Assembly (NCBI GenBank): GCA_030681645.1
Contig: JAUXRX010000002.1
Coordinates: 1 to 64,000, forward strand
DNA: 64,000 bases
From: Archangium sp.
GTDB lineage: Bacteria > Myxococcota > Myxococcia > Myxococcales > Myxococcaceae
Reading direction: 5' to 3'
Shown here: positions 33,972 to 44,433 of the stretch, one piece after another
Layout of the letters: the number at the start of each line of letters is the position of its first letter
Position numbering within the stretch: the stretch's first letter is position 1
Program-made: the position numbers and the translations under genes
Notes under the pieces: generated by a model
The model's database searches: none
What the model was told of the DNA's origin: nothing
The model's input: only the letters and a program-made list of their open reading frames with translations

Positions 33972-35393
33972 ATGCGCCTCGGTGTCATCTTCTTCATCCT
34001 GTCGCTGATCGTCGGCGCGTTCTTCGTGCTCATGGGCGCGGCCTATGGCCTGGGTGGCCTCCTGGAGGACTACGGGCTGAAGGAGTGGCAGTACCGCGGC
34101 CTCTCCTCGCTCACCAACATCGCCATCCTCATGCTGGTGATGGTGATGGTGTTCGCCACGCTGCTCACGCTCGCCGAGCGCAAGTGGTCGTCGTTCATGC
34201 AGGACCGCGTGGGCCCCAACCGCGCGCGTCTGCCGATTCCCGGCCTCAAGGACGCGTCACTCGCCGGCGTCCCGCACATCATCACCGACGTCCTCAAGAT
34301 GCTGACGAAGGAAGCCTTCAGGCCGAAGAACGCCAGCAAGCTGCTGTTCAACCTGGGGCCCATGCTGGCCTTCGCCCCGGTGTTCGCGCTCTTCGCGGTG
34401 GTGCCCGCGGGCCCGACGCTCAAGGTGTTCGACAACCCGGTCACCATGGTGTCGACCAACCTCGACTTCGGGCTGCTCTTCCTCTTCGCCATCGCCTCGC
34501 TGGCCGTCTACGGCACGTCGCTGGCCGGCTGGGCGTCGAACAACAAGTTCGCGCTGCTGGGCGGCGTTCGCGCCAGCTCGCAGATGATCAGCTACGAGGT
34601 CGCGCTCGGCCTGTCGCTGGTGGGCATGATGATCGCGTTCTCCACCGTGAAGCTGGCGGGCCCCGACGGCATGTCCGAGATGCAGATGCAGTACCTCTGG
34701 TCGACGAAGCTCGGCGGGGTGTTCGACGTGGGGCTGCCGGCCTGGGGCATCTTCATCCAGCCGCTGGGGTTCCTGCTCTTCTTCGCCGCGGCGTTCGCCG
34801 AGACCAAGCGCGCCCCGTTCGACGCGCCGGAAGGTGAGTCGGAGATCGTCGGCTACTTCCTCGAGTACTCCGGCATGCAGTTCGGCATGTTCATGATCGC
34901 CGAGTTCGTGGAGATCGTGGTGCTGGCCGGCGTGCTGGTCGCCATCTTCTTCGGCGGCTGGTCGCTGCCCTTCGGCAACGAGTGGTTGATGAACCTGGCC
35001 CCGATGCGCGAGCACCCGGTGCTGCTGGGCGCGATCTTCGGCACGGTGTTCTGGGTGAAGGTGCTGCTGGTGGTCTACCTGCAGATGGTCATCCGCTGGA
35101 CGATGCCCCGCTTCCGCTACGACCAGATTCAGAAGCTGGGCTGGCAGATCCTCCTCCCCGTGGGCATCGCCAACGTCTTCATCTCGGGCGCGCTGATCCT
35201 CTTCGATCCCTCACTGCGGGCGCTGGCGATCTTCGGCTTCGTGGTGATCGGCTTCTTCGCCTTCCTCACGCTCACGCCTCCGAAGCAGGTGCGCCAGCAG
35301 CAGGAAGCCGCGGAAGATCACGGCGGCGGTCACGGTCACGCAGCAGCGGCCGCTCACGACGATCACGCGGCGTTGCCCGCCAACACGCACTGA
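33972..35393 (+). CDS. nuoH: NADH-quinone oxidoreductase subunit H
   Basis: A 473-residue integral membrane subunit of complex I that shapes the quinone cavity and the entry to the proton path. Seen: [53 protein letters not shown] and multiple transmembrane helices. It is longer than the usual 325-400 residues: extra loop sequence sits between helices ([19 protein letters not shown]) and the C-terminal tail after the last helix is rich in His, Ala and Asp ([18 protein letters not shown]). It lies three bases after nuoG. Confidence 0.94.
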   Translation: MRLGVIFFILSLIVGAFFVLMGAAYGLGGLLEDYGLKEWQYRGLSSLTNIAILMLVMVMVFATLLTLAERKWSSFMQDRVGPNRARLPIPGLKDASLAGVPHIITDVLKMLTKEAFRPKNASKLLFNLGPMLAFAPVFALFAVVPAGPTLKVFDNPVTMVSTNLDFGLLFLFAIASLAVYGTSLAGWASNNKFALLGGVRASSQMISYEVALGLSLVGMMIAFSTVKLAGPDGMSEMQMQYLWSTKLGGVFDVGLPAWGIFIQPLGFLLFFAAAFAETKRAPFDAPEGESEIVGYFLEYSGMQFGMFMIAEFVEIVVLAGVLVAIFFGGWSLPFGNEWLMNLAPMREHPVLLGAIFGTVFWVKVLLVVYLQMVIRWTMPRFRYDQIQKLGWQILLPVGIANVFISGALILFDPSLRALAIFGFVVIGFFAFLTLTPPKQVRQQQEAAEDHGGGHGHAAAAAHDDHAALPANTH

Positions 35394-35401
35394 GGAAACA
35401 C

Positions 35402-36118
35402 ATGTCCTCCCTCTCTCACCACCACGACCACGACAAGAAGCAGGAGCTCGTCGAGGCCGACATTCGCGAGCGCACCTACGTGCCGGAGATCCTCAAGGGG
35501 ATCGCGCTCACCACGAAACACTTCCTGCGCAACCTCTTCGGCGAGCGCGACCCGAACCCCGACGTGGTCGAGCGCAAGGGCATGTCGACCATCACCACGG
35601 TCAACTACCCCGAAGAGAAGGTCGACTACCCGGCCGGCTACCGCGGGCTGCACCGCCTCGTGCCGCGCGAAGACGGCAAGCCGCGCTGCGTGGCCTGTTA
35701 CATGTGCGCGACCATCTGCCCGGCGCAGTGCATCTACATCGAGGCCGGCGAGTACGGCGGCGATGACGAGGCGGCCGAGTCGCGGGTGATCGAGAAGTAC
35801 CCCAAGCAGTTCGTCATCGACGAGCTGCGCTGCATCGTGTGCGGGCTGTGCGTCGACGCGTGCCCGAAGGACGCGATCCGCATGGACACGTACACGCACA
35901 CGCCCAGCGAGTACCACCGCCAGAGCTTCGTCTACGACATCCCCAGGCTGCTCAAGGGGCCGGCCGTCAGCCACCCCTCTGACCCCTGGTACAAGCGCGG
36001 CAGCTCGGCGCCGCCGGATCACGTGCACAAGGAAGCGCACACGCGCATCACCGCGGGCGTCGGCGGACTGGCGAAGCGGCCTCCGCTCGTCGAGGTCGTG
36101 AAGTTCCCCAAGCCCTGA
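35402..36118 (+). CDS. nuoI: NADH-quinone oxidoreductase subunit I
   Basis: A 238-residue ferredoxin-type subunit of complex I carrying two 4Fe-4S clusters: C96-C99-C102 with C106 ([12 protein letters not shown]), and C144-C147-C150 with C154 ([12 protein letters not shown]). The N-terminus is histidine-rich (SHHHDHDKK), and a Lys/Arg-rich C-terminal extension follows the clusters. A GAGGAA ribosome-binding site precedes the ATG at 35,402; longer frames upstream lie in nuoH. The gene ends one base before the permease gene. Confidence 0.94.
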   Translation: MSSLSHHHDHDKKQELVEADIRERTYVPEILKGIALTTKHFLRNLFGERDPNPDVVERKGMSTITTVNYPEEKVDYPAGYRGLHRLVPREDGKPRCVACYMCATICPAQCIYIEAGEYGGDDEAAESRVIEKYPKQFVIDELRCIVCGLCVDACPKDAIRMDTYTHTPSEYHRQSFVYDIPRLLKGPAVSHPSDPWYKRGSSAPPDHVHKEAHTRITAGVGGLAKRPPLVEVVKFPKP

Positions 36119-36119
36119 C

Positions 36120-37406
36120 GTGGCCGAGGCCTCAGCAAAACCGAAGGTGAGCGTGCTCCGGCTCTTCACCAGCCGGCGCATGTTCATGGTGGTGCTCTCG
36201 GGGTTCTCCTCGGGGCTCCCGCTTTCGCTGACCGCCAGCACCATGCAGGCGTGGATGAAGGACTCCGGCGTCGATCTGACGACGATCGGCGCCTTCGCCC
36301 TGGTGGGCATTCCGTACTCGCTCAAGTTCCTCTGGGCGCCGGTGCTCGATCGCTACACCCTGCCCTTCCTCGGGCGCCGCCGCGGGTGGATCCTGGTCAC
36401 CCAGATCTTCCTGGCCGCGGCGATCGCCGCCATGGGCCTGGTCGACCCGAAGGAGCACCTCGGCCTGCTCGCCCTGCTCGCGTTGTGCGTGGCCTTCGGA
36501 AGCGCCAGCCAGGACGTGGTGATCGACGCGTGGCGCACCGAGACGCTCACCGTCGACGAGTACGGCGCGGGCGCGGCGGCGCAGACCATCGGCTACCGCG
36601 GGGCGATGCTCGTCTCGGGGGCGGTGGCGCTGGCGCTCGCCGACACGCTGCCGTGGCGCACCGTGTACCTGATGATGGCGGGCGTGATGACGCTGAGCAT
36701 CGCGTACACGCTCTTCGCGGCCGAACCGAAGGTGGCGGCGAGGCCGCCGCGCACGCTGACCGAGGCCGCGGTCTTCCCGCTGGTCGAGTTCCTCAAGCGC
36801 AAGGGCTCGATCGAGAACCTGGCGTTCATCATTCTCTACAAGCTCGACGTGGTGATGGCGCTCGCGCTCACCACGCCGTTCCTGCAGGAGCTCGGCTTCA
36901 CCAAGACGGTGATCGCCGGGGTGAACAAGGGCGGCGGGCTGGCTGCGGTGATCCTCGGCACGGTGGCCGGCGGCGCGCTGTTGCCGAAGCTGGGCATGAA
37001 GAAGGCGCTGTGGGCCTTCGGGGTGCTGCAGGGCATCGCCACGCTCTCGTTCCTCGCCTTGTCGATCGTAGGAAAGAACTACGCGCTGATGGTCTTCGCC
37101 ATCTGCGCCGACAACTTTTTCAGCGGCATGGGCACGGCGGCGTACGCGGCGTTCCTGATGAGCCTGTGCAACCCGAAGTTCACCGCCACGCAGTTCGCCC
37201 TGCTCTCGAGCCTGATGGCGCTGACGCGCACGGTGGCGGGCGCGCCGACCGGGTGGCTGGCCGAGCACCTGGGGTGGCCCACGTACTTCGTGGTGTGCAC
37301 GCTGGCGATGATCCCCGGGCTGCTGCTGCTGACCCGCTTCGATCGCTGGAAGGGCCCGGAGCTCGAGCCGGTGGTTCAGGAAGAACCTGGGCAGGCTGGC
37401 CGTTAG
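36120..37406 (+). CDS. AmpG-like major facilitator permease
   Basis: A 428-residue MFS transporter with about 12 membrane helices. The subfamily looks like AmpG (muropeptide/GlcNAc-anhydroMurNAc import) from GFSSGLPLSLTASTMQAWMK, KFLWAPVLDRY, RRRGWILVTQ and SQDVVIDAWRTE. It is the last gene of the nuo transcript (one-base gap after nuoI; GTG start), although it has no direct respiratory role. The substrate is inferred. Confidence 0.88.
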   Translation: MAEASAKPKVSVLRLFTSRRMFMVVLSGFSSGLPLSLTASTMQAWMKDSGVDLTTIGAFALVGIPYSLKFLWAPVLDRYTLPFLGRRRGWILVTQIFLAAAIAAMGLVDPKEHLGLLALLALCVAFGSASQDVVIDAWRTETLTVDEYGAGAAAQTIGYRGAMLVSGAVALALADTLPWRTVYLMMAGVMTLSIAYTLFAAEPKVAARPPRTLTEAAVFPLVEFLKRKGSIENLAFIILYKLDVVMALALTTPFLQELGFTKTVIAGVNKGGGLAAVILGTVAGGALLPKLGMKKALWAFGVLQGIATLSFLALSIVGKNYALMVFAICADNFFSGMGTAAYAAFLMSLCNPKFTATQFALLSSLMALTRTVAGAPTGWLAEHLGWPTYFVVCTLAMIPGLLLLTRFDRWKGPELEPVVQEEPGQAGR

Positions 37407-37486
37407 CCCCGAGCTCGCCTGAGGCCGGGCGCTGGCGCCAGAACGGTGATGAACTCAGGCGGGCGAGAGACCAGGAGCGGGTACCC

Positions 37487-38650
37487 ATGCTGTGGCTGCG
37501 AATTCTCCTCGGAATCCTGACCCTGGCGGTCTTCGCCGGGGCCAACTACTTCGTGTACCGCCGCACCGTGGCGGACACGGTGCAGCACGTGTGGGTGCGC
37601 CGGGTGATGGCGACCTTCCTGGCGCTGCTCTTCCTCGCCGTCCCCTTCATCCGCTTCGCCTACCGGGGGCAGATGCCTCCGCCGCTGGCGTCGACGCTGG
37701 TGCTGATCGGCTGGGGGGTCTTCATCTACACGCTGATGGCGCTGATCCTGGTCGAGGCGGTGAAGTGGGCGCAGCGCCGGCGTCGAGGCAAGGCCGCGCC
37801 GCCCGTGCCCGAGAACCCCGAGCGGCGGCTCTTCCTCTCGCGCGTGGCGGCCTCGGGCGCGCTGGTGGTGGGGGGCGGCGTGGCGAGCTTCGGTACGTGG
37901 CGGGCGTTCTCGCCGCCGCAGATCAGCGAGATCCCGATCAAGCTGGCCGGCCTGCCGAAGGCGCTCGATGGGTTCACCATCGTTCAGCTCAGCGACATCC
38001 ACGTGGGGGCGATCATCCAGGAGAAGTTCCTCGATCAGTTGGTGGCCACGGCGAACTCGGCGAAGCCTGATCTGATCGCGATCACCGGAGATCTCGTCGA
38101 CGGCTCACCCGATGCGATCGGCAGCTACGTGGCGCGGCTGCGCAACCTGCAGTCGCGCTTCGGCACGTTCTTCGTGTCGGGCAACCACGACTACTACGCG
38201 GGCTGGGAAGAGTGGTCGCGCGAGCTCGAGGGCATCGACTTCGCGGTGCTGCGCAACCGCACGGTGTCGATCGGAGATCCGGGCGCGTCGTTCGATCTGA
38301 TCGGGGTCGATGACTACGGCTCGCGGTGGATGCGCAGCGGGTACGATCTCGACGCGGCCACGGCCGGGCGCGATCCGTCGCGGGCATCGGTGCTCCTGGC
38401 GCATCAGCCCAGCGGGCTCGAGTTGGCGGCCGCGAAGAAGATCGGGCTGCAGTTGTCGGGGCACACCCACGGCGGGCAGATGTTCCCCGGCAACCTGGTG
38501 GGCGACGTCATCTGGGGTACGCGGAATGCGGGGCTGTCAGTGCTCGACGGTACGCAGCTGTACACCAGCCGGGGGTGCGGGTTCGTCGGGCCGCCGATGC
38601 GCGTGGGCGCGCCGCCGGAGGTCGTGAAGATCATCCTGGTGGCGAGCTGA
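37487..38650 (+). CDS. Membrane-anchored metallophosphoesterase
   Basis: A 387-residue protein. The N-terminal third holds three to four membrane helices (MLWLRILLGILTLAVFAGAN onward), then a twin-arginine-free basic segment and a calcineurin-type phosphoesterase domain. Metal-site motifs are LSDIHVG (D..H), GDLVDG, SGNHDYY (GNHD) and SGHTHGGQMF (GHTH). It resembles YaeI/YkuE-type enzymes, which act on lipid-linked pyrophosphates; the true substrate is not known. The ATG at 37,487 has an AGGAG ribosome-binding site; the longer upstream frame overlaps the permease and was rejected. Confidence 0.88.
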   Translation: MLWLRILLGILTLAVFAGANYFVYRRTVADTVQHVWVRRVMATFLALLFLAVPFIRFAYRGQMPPPLASTLVLIGWGVFIYTLMALILVEAVKWAQRRRRGKAAPPVPENPERRLFLSRVAASGALVVGGGVASFGTWRAFSPPQISEIPIKLAGLPKALDGFTIVQLSDIHVGAIIQEKFLDQLVATANSAKPDLIAITGDLVDGSPDAIGSYVARLRNLQSRFGTFFVSGNHDYYAGWEEWSRELEGIDFAVLRNRTVSIGDPGASFDLIGVDDYGSRWMRSGYDLDAATAGRDPSRASVLLAHQPSGLELAAAKKIGLQLSGHTHGGQMFPGNLVGDVIWGTRNAGLSVLDGTQLYTSRGCGFVGPPMRVGAPPEVVKIILVAS

Positions 38651-38754
38651 ACAGGGCGCGCGTCGGTCATGCGCTCGAGGCTCTCGCTGCTGACCCGCAT
38701 GTCGACCTTCTGGCGTCGCTCTTCGAGGGCCGACGCCCACTTCCCGCACCGTGG

Positions 38755-39447
38755 ATGACGCTCGGCCCCTGCTGGCCCTACCCACCCGCGTTTGTCCCGA
38801 TTCTCCACGATGGCTCTGGAACGATGTACGGGCTGTGGCGGCACCTCTCGATACCCCGCTCGCCGTGCTTCGTGGGCATGTCCAGGGAGGAACCTGGAGT
38901 CTTCGAGATCGCACGCACGGTCGAGCAACTCTGGGCCTTCTTCGCGCTCCTCGGGATGACGACCGCTGGGGACGATGACGACGCTGCCGAGCGACTCGAG
39001 CCGTTTCTTCGAGGATCGGGCATCTCGCCGAAACTGACGGCGGAGATCAGTCGCGCGGTCGGTGACGAACGCGATCGATTTGGCGCACACCCTGCCTTTG
39101 GCGACAACTGTCCCCTGGGGCTCCGCAGGGATCGCATCGGCGACGGCCGATTTCCCTCTCTGGATCGGCCCGAGACCTGGGCGTTTGCGTGTGGCTACGA
39201 GTTCGACGATCAGCTTGCTCACTCCAGCGCGCCGCGCTGGCTGAATGGCCCCGCGCTTACGGCATTCACCGAGGAACTGGGGAAGCGATCGTGGTCGGGA
39301 GCGTGGTTGAGCTTGAACTCCCGTGGCTGGCGGATGGAGGACGCAATCAGCGCGTGCCTCGCTCTTCCGTCGACCTTCCTGCAGGCCGACGCGACATACC
39401 TCACAGCGTGGGCGGACGAGGTCTCCGGCTTCGTCACTGGCTACTGA
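38755..39447 (+). CDS. Hypothetical protein
   Basis: A putative 230-residue protein from the ATG at 38,755. Tryptophan- and proline-rich segments (MTLGPCWPYPPAFVPIL, GSGTMYGLWRHL) and VEQLWAFFALL are visible, with a cluster of acidic residues (GDDDDAAERLEPFL). No family is recognised. Coding-like sequence in the same frame continues upstream to about 38,660 (HALEALAADPHVDLLASLFE) but contains no start codon, so the gene may be truncated, frameshifted, or start at a GTG inside the phosphoesterase gene (38,575). It uses some rarer codons such as ATA, suggesting a recent acquisition. Confidence 0.6.
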   Translation: MTLGPCWPYPPAFVPILHDGSGTMYGLWRHLSIPRSPCFVGMSREEPGVFEIARTVEQLWAFFALLGMTTAGDDDDAAERLEPFLRGSGISPKLTAEISRAVGDERDRFGAHPAFGDNCPLGLRRDRIGDGRFPSLDRPETWAFACGYEFDDQLAHSSAPRWLNGPALTAFTEELGKRSWSGAWLSLNSRGWRMEDAISACLALPSTFLQADATYLTAWADEVSGFVTGY

Positions 39448-39452
39448 GTACG

Positions 39453-39493
39453 GCCCCTCACCCCGGCCCTCTCCCCGCTTCGCAGGGAGAGGG
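39453..39493. repeat. Family B repeat
   Basis: GCCCCTCACCCCGGCCCTCT to GCTTCGCAGGGAGAGGG. It is the best consensus copy, in the 49-base gap between two convergent genes. Confidence 0.8.
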
Positions 39494-39496
39494 AGA

Positions 39497-40624
39497 TCAG
39501 GGGCACTTCACGCCGGTCTGGCCCGTCGACAGCGCGCGCGTGCACGCCGCCTTCACGGTGACCTCGTCCTTCAGCTCCTTCGCCAGCCGCGCCGTGCGCA
39601 GGTGGAGCTCGATGTTGCGCTTCTGCTCGCTCTCTTCGCTCACCGACCGCAGCAGCTGCAGCGCGTCCTTCTTCCGCCCGAAGTCGGCCAACAGCCCGGC
39701 CAGCTCGAGCGTCTCGCGCAGCTCTTCACCGGTCGACGTATCGAGCGCCTTCTGCAGCTCGGCCTGGGCGCACGGCTCGTCCTTCTTCTGCTGACACAGC
39801 CGCGCCAGCGCCACGTGAACCACCCCGCGGTCCTTGACCGCGAGTGAAGACCTGAACGCCGCCTCGGCCTCGGCCAGCTTGCCCAGCTTGAGCTGCACCT
39901 CGGCCACCAGCTCCCACAACGACGGATCCTTCGGGTCGAGCTTCGCCGCCTCGGTGTACGCGGTCACCGCGTCTTCGAGCCGGCCCACCTCGACCAGCCG
40001 ATCACCCAGCTCGCTGAACACGCCCCCGCTCTTGATCCCCTTCTTCACCGCGCCCTCGAGCACCTCCACCGCTTCCTTGCCCCGCCCCGCCTTCTGCAGC
40101 TCGGCCGTCACCCGCAGCACCAGGTCGCCGCGGGTCAACTCGGGCGCGAAGTCGCTCGCCAGCACCAGGTTCTTCACCGCCTCGTCGATCTTCCCTTCCT
40201 CCAACTGCAGATCGGCCAGCGTCTCGAGCGCGTTGAAGTCCTTCGGGTTGGCGGCCAGCGCCTTCTCCAGCGCCTCGCGCGCCTTCACCTTCTCGCCCTT
40301 GACCGAATACAGGTACCCCAGCCGGCTCCACGTGGTGCCGCGCTTCGGGTCGGCCTTCGCCGCCTGCTCGAAGGCCTCGATCGCCTCGGGCACCTTCACC
40401 TCCGACAGGTACACCTCGCCCTCCGCCGCCGGCAGCCGCGGATCGGTGGGGTTGAGCGCGCGCACCTCGGCGAACTGCTTGTGCGCCTCGGGGAAGTCGC
40501 CCTTCAGGTACGCCGCCTGGCCCGCGAGGTAGTGCCCGTCGGCGCGGATCTTCGGGTCGACGCCGTCGCCCGGCTTCGGGCAGGCGCTCAACGCGAGGAC
40601 GAGAACCAGCCCGGCCCGCCTCAA
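39497..40624 (-). CDS. TPR lipoprotein
   Basis: A 375-residue lipoprotein with about nine tetratricopeptide repeats. The TTG at 40,624 gives a signal peptide with the lipobox LSAC (RRAGLVLVLALSAC), and overlaps the stop of the upstream gene; the much longer open frame upstream belongs to other genes. Repeats are seen in GDFPEAHKQFAEVRALNPTD, EAIEAFEQAAKADP, AREALEKALAANPKDFNAL and AVTAYTEAAKLDPKDPSLW. Probably a scaffold on the inner face of the outer membrane. It is the last gene of the minus-strand operon. Confidence 0.85.
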   Translation of the reverse strand: MRRAGLVLVLALSACPKPGDGVDPKIRADGHYLAGQAAYLKGDFPEAHKQFAEVRALNPTDPRLPAAEGEVYLSEVKVPEAIEAFEQAAKADPKRGTTWSRLGYLYSVKGEKVKAREALEKALAANPKDFNALETLADLQLEEGKIDEAVKNLVLASDFAPELTRGDLVLRVTAELQKAGRGKEAVEVLEGAVKKGIKSGGVFSELGDRLVEVGRLEDAVTAYTEAAKLDPKDPSLWELVAEVQLKLGKLAEAEAAFRSSLAVKDRGVVHVALARLCQQKKDEPCAQAELQKALDTSTGEELRETLELAGLLADFGRKKDALQLLRSVSEESEQKRNIELHLRTARLAKELKDEVTVKAACTRALSTGQTGVKCP

Positions 40625-41205
40625 ATCTTTCTCATCTTCTCGAGCGTGTTCGCCCGGCTCTGCACCGCGGGGGGAAAGCCCGGTGACACCTTGAGCAGCT
40701 GGTCGAGCGTGTCGATGCACGTGCCGTACTGCTTGAGCACGTTGAGCGCCGCGGCGCGGTTGTAGAGCGAGGGCACGTGCTTCTCGTCGAGCCGCAGCGC
40801 GATGTCGGCGGCCGCGAGCGCACCGACCGCGTCGCCACCCACCAGCCGGGCGAAGGACAGGTTCGCGTACACCTCGGGCAGGCTCGCGCCCCACTGCACC
40901 GCCAGCTCGAGCTGCTCGAGCGCCTTCTGGCCCACCGAGGCGTCGCCGGCCTTCACCTTCTCCAGCAGCGCCGCGCCCAGGTTCGAGCGGTACTCCGCGA
41001 TCTCCGGCTCACGCTGCACCGCCAGCTCGAGCGCGGCCACCGCCTCGTCGAGCTTCCCGGCCCGCACCGACATCGCCCCGCGCGCGTAGTGCCACGCCCC
41101 GGTGCGCTCCTTCTCCGGAGCGGCCTCGAGCGCCGTCAGCGCGCCCTGCAGGTCGCCCGCCAGCTCCTTCTGTCTCGCCGCCGCGAGCACGTTCTCGAGC
41201 GCCAT
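40621..41205 (-). CDS. TPR repeat protein, cytoplasmic
   Basis: A 194-residue protein without signal peptide, with four to five TPR-like helices (GDLQGALTALEAAPEKER, GKLDEAVAALELAVQREP, LEQLELAVQWGASLPEVY, DAVGALAAADIALRLDEKHV). The ATG at 41,205 lies two bases after the stop of the phospholipase D gene. It may cooperate with the TPR lipoprotein that starts on its stop codon. No function is known. Confidence 0.82.
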   Translation of the reverse strand: MALENVLAAARQKELAGDLQGALTALEAAPEKERTGAWHYARGAMSVRAGKLDEAVAALELAVQREPEIAEYRSNLGAALLEKVKAGDASVGQKALEQLELAVQWGASLPEVYANLSFARLVGGDAVGALAAADIALRLDEKHVPSLYNRAAALNVLKQYGTCIDTLDQLLKVSPGFPPAVQSRANTLEKMRKI

Positions 41206-41207
41206 GA

Positions 41208-42572
41208 TCAGAACGTCCACGCGAGCGTCGAGAGCGCCCACTGCTTGAGGTTGGTCATGAAGGACTCCTTCTTGAGCTCCTCCATCTTCACCGGCTTCGT
41301 CTCCTTCAGGCCCGCGGCGAAGCGCTGCTCGAGCTGCTTCGCGGTGGCGTCGTCCTGCACGGCCAGCGCGACCTCGGCGTCGGTGTTCTTCGAGCGCCCG
41401 TTCAGGTTGACCGAGCCGACGATGCTGAACTCGCCATCGAACGTGGCCGTCTTCGAGTGCAGCGTGCCGCCGTGCTTCTCGTAGATCTGCACGCCGGCCT
41501 TCATCATGTCGTCGTAGAAATACCGCGCGGCGTCCGACACGAAGCCCATGTCGTTCGCTTCCTTGCTGTTGCTCATCACCTTGATCTCGACGCCGCGCTT
41601 GGCCGCGTCGATCAGCGCCTTGCGGATCTCCGGGGGCGGAAGGAAGTACGCGTTCTCGATGGTGATGCTCTTCTGCGCGTTCTCGATGGCCCGCAGGTAG
41701 AGCTTGTCGGTGGTGCCGATGAGCCCCTTCACCTCGGGGTTGCTCTGCACCACGCGCACCGACGGCCCGCCGCTCACCTCGGACAGCTTGGGGAACAGCC
41801 TGGCGCGATCGGCGTCGCTGAGCGTGCCGCCCATCTCGTCCCAGTTGCGCACGAAGGCCTTCATGGTGTCGGCCACCGCCGGCCCCTCGAGCTTCATGTC
41901 GGCGTCGCGCCAGGCGTCCGAGCCCTTCTCGCTGCGGGAGAAGACCTGCTTTCCCGAGCCGCCGAAGGCGTACTCGTTGGCCACGTTCATGCCGCCCTGC
42001 ACCGACGCCTTTCCGTCGACGATGAGGTGCTTCTCGTGCCAGCGATCGTTGATGTCCCAGACCTTGTACTTCTCGCCGTACGCCTTCACGTCGACGCCGG
42101 CGTTCTTCATCATCTCGAACATCTTCGGGTCGGCGCGGCCGCTGCCCATGGCGTCGTAGATGACGCGCACCTGCACGCCCTCCTGCGCCTTGGCCGCCAG
42201 CTTCTTCGCCAGCTCCCAGCCGGTGTCGTCACTGTTGAAGATGAAGGTCTGGAAGCAGATCGATTCCTTCGCGCCGTCGATCATCTTGTTGCGCTCGGCG
42301 AACGAGTTGACGCCGTCGAACAGCATCGAGACCTTGTTGCCCGAGAGGCTGCGCGACTGGGTGTCGCGATCGAGCTGCGCCTCGAACACCGCGCTGCGCA
42401 CGCCCGGCCTGGGCACTGCGCTGCTCGTCACGGGCTGGAGCGAAGACTGCGAAGCCCCCTTCGCGGCCCACCCCTTGTTGACCTCGGAGGCCTTCGCTGG
42501 CGCGGTCGCCGGCGCGTTCGCTCTGGGTGCAGCGGTCGGGACGGCCGGAGCCTGCCCTCTTTGAACCTTCAT
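41208..42572 (-). CDS. Phospholipase D family protein (cardiolipin-synthase-like)
   Basis: A 454-residue protein with two HKD active-site motifs: H179-K181-D186 in HEKHLIVDG, and H372-K374-D379 in HSKTATFDG, each followed by the GxxN strand (SVQGGMN, IVGSVNLN). The N-terminal 65 residues are Ala/Pro-rich and have neither a signal peptide nor the membrane helices typical of cardiolipin synthase, so it may act as a soluble or exported phospholipase/phosphatidyltransferase. It lies in the same operon as a GspE/PilB ATPase, which hints at secretion, without proof. Confidence 0.88.
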   Translation of the reverse strand: MKVQRGQAPAVPTAAPRANAPATAPAKASEVNKGWAAKGASQSSLQPVTSSAVPRPGVRSAVFEAQLDRDTQSRSLSGNKVSMLFDGVNSFAERNKMIDGAKESICFQTFIFNSDDTGWELAKKLAAKAQEGVQVRVIYDAMGSGRADPKMFEMMKNAGVDVKAYGEKYKVWDINDRWHEKHLIVDGKASVQGGMNVANEYAFGGSGKQVFSRSEKGSDAWRDADMKLEGPAVADTMKAFVRNWDEMGGTLSDADRARLFPKLSEVSGGPSVRVVQSNPEVKGLIGTTDKLYLRAIENAQKSITIENAYFLPPPEIRKALIDAAKRGVEIKVMSNSKEANDMGFVSDAARYFYDDMMKAGVQIYEKHGGTLHSKTATFDGEFSIVGSVNLNGRSKNTDAEVALAVQDDATAKQLEQRFAAGLKETKPVKMEELKKESFMTNLKQWALSTLAWTF

Positions 42573-42612
42573 CCTGGAACCCCTCGGAAAACGGACGTTT
42601 CAACCTACTGAC

Positions 42613-44417
<1,805 letters not shown>

Positions 44418-44433
<16 letters not shown>

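Noticed and set aside
36251..37486. Upstream extension of the metallophosphoesterase
   Set aside because: Runs through the permease gene in another frame; the AGGAG site and membrane helix at 37,487 mark the real start.
39450..39494. Family B repeat as a rho-independent terminator
   Set aside because: It can form a hairpin in a convergent gap, but no T-run follows on either strand, so it is listed only as a repeat.
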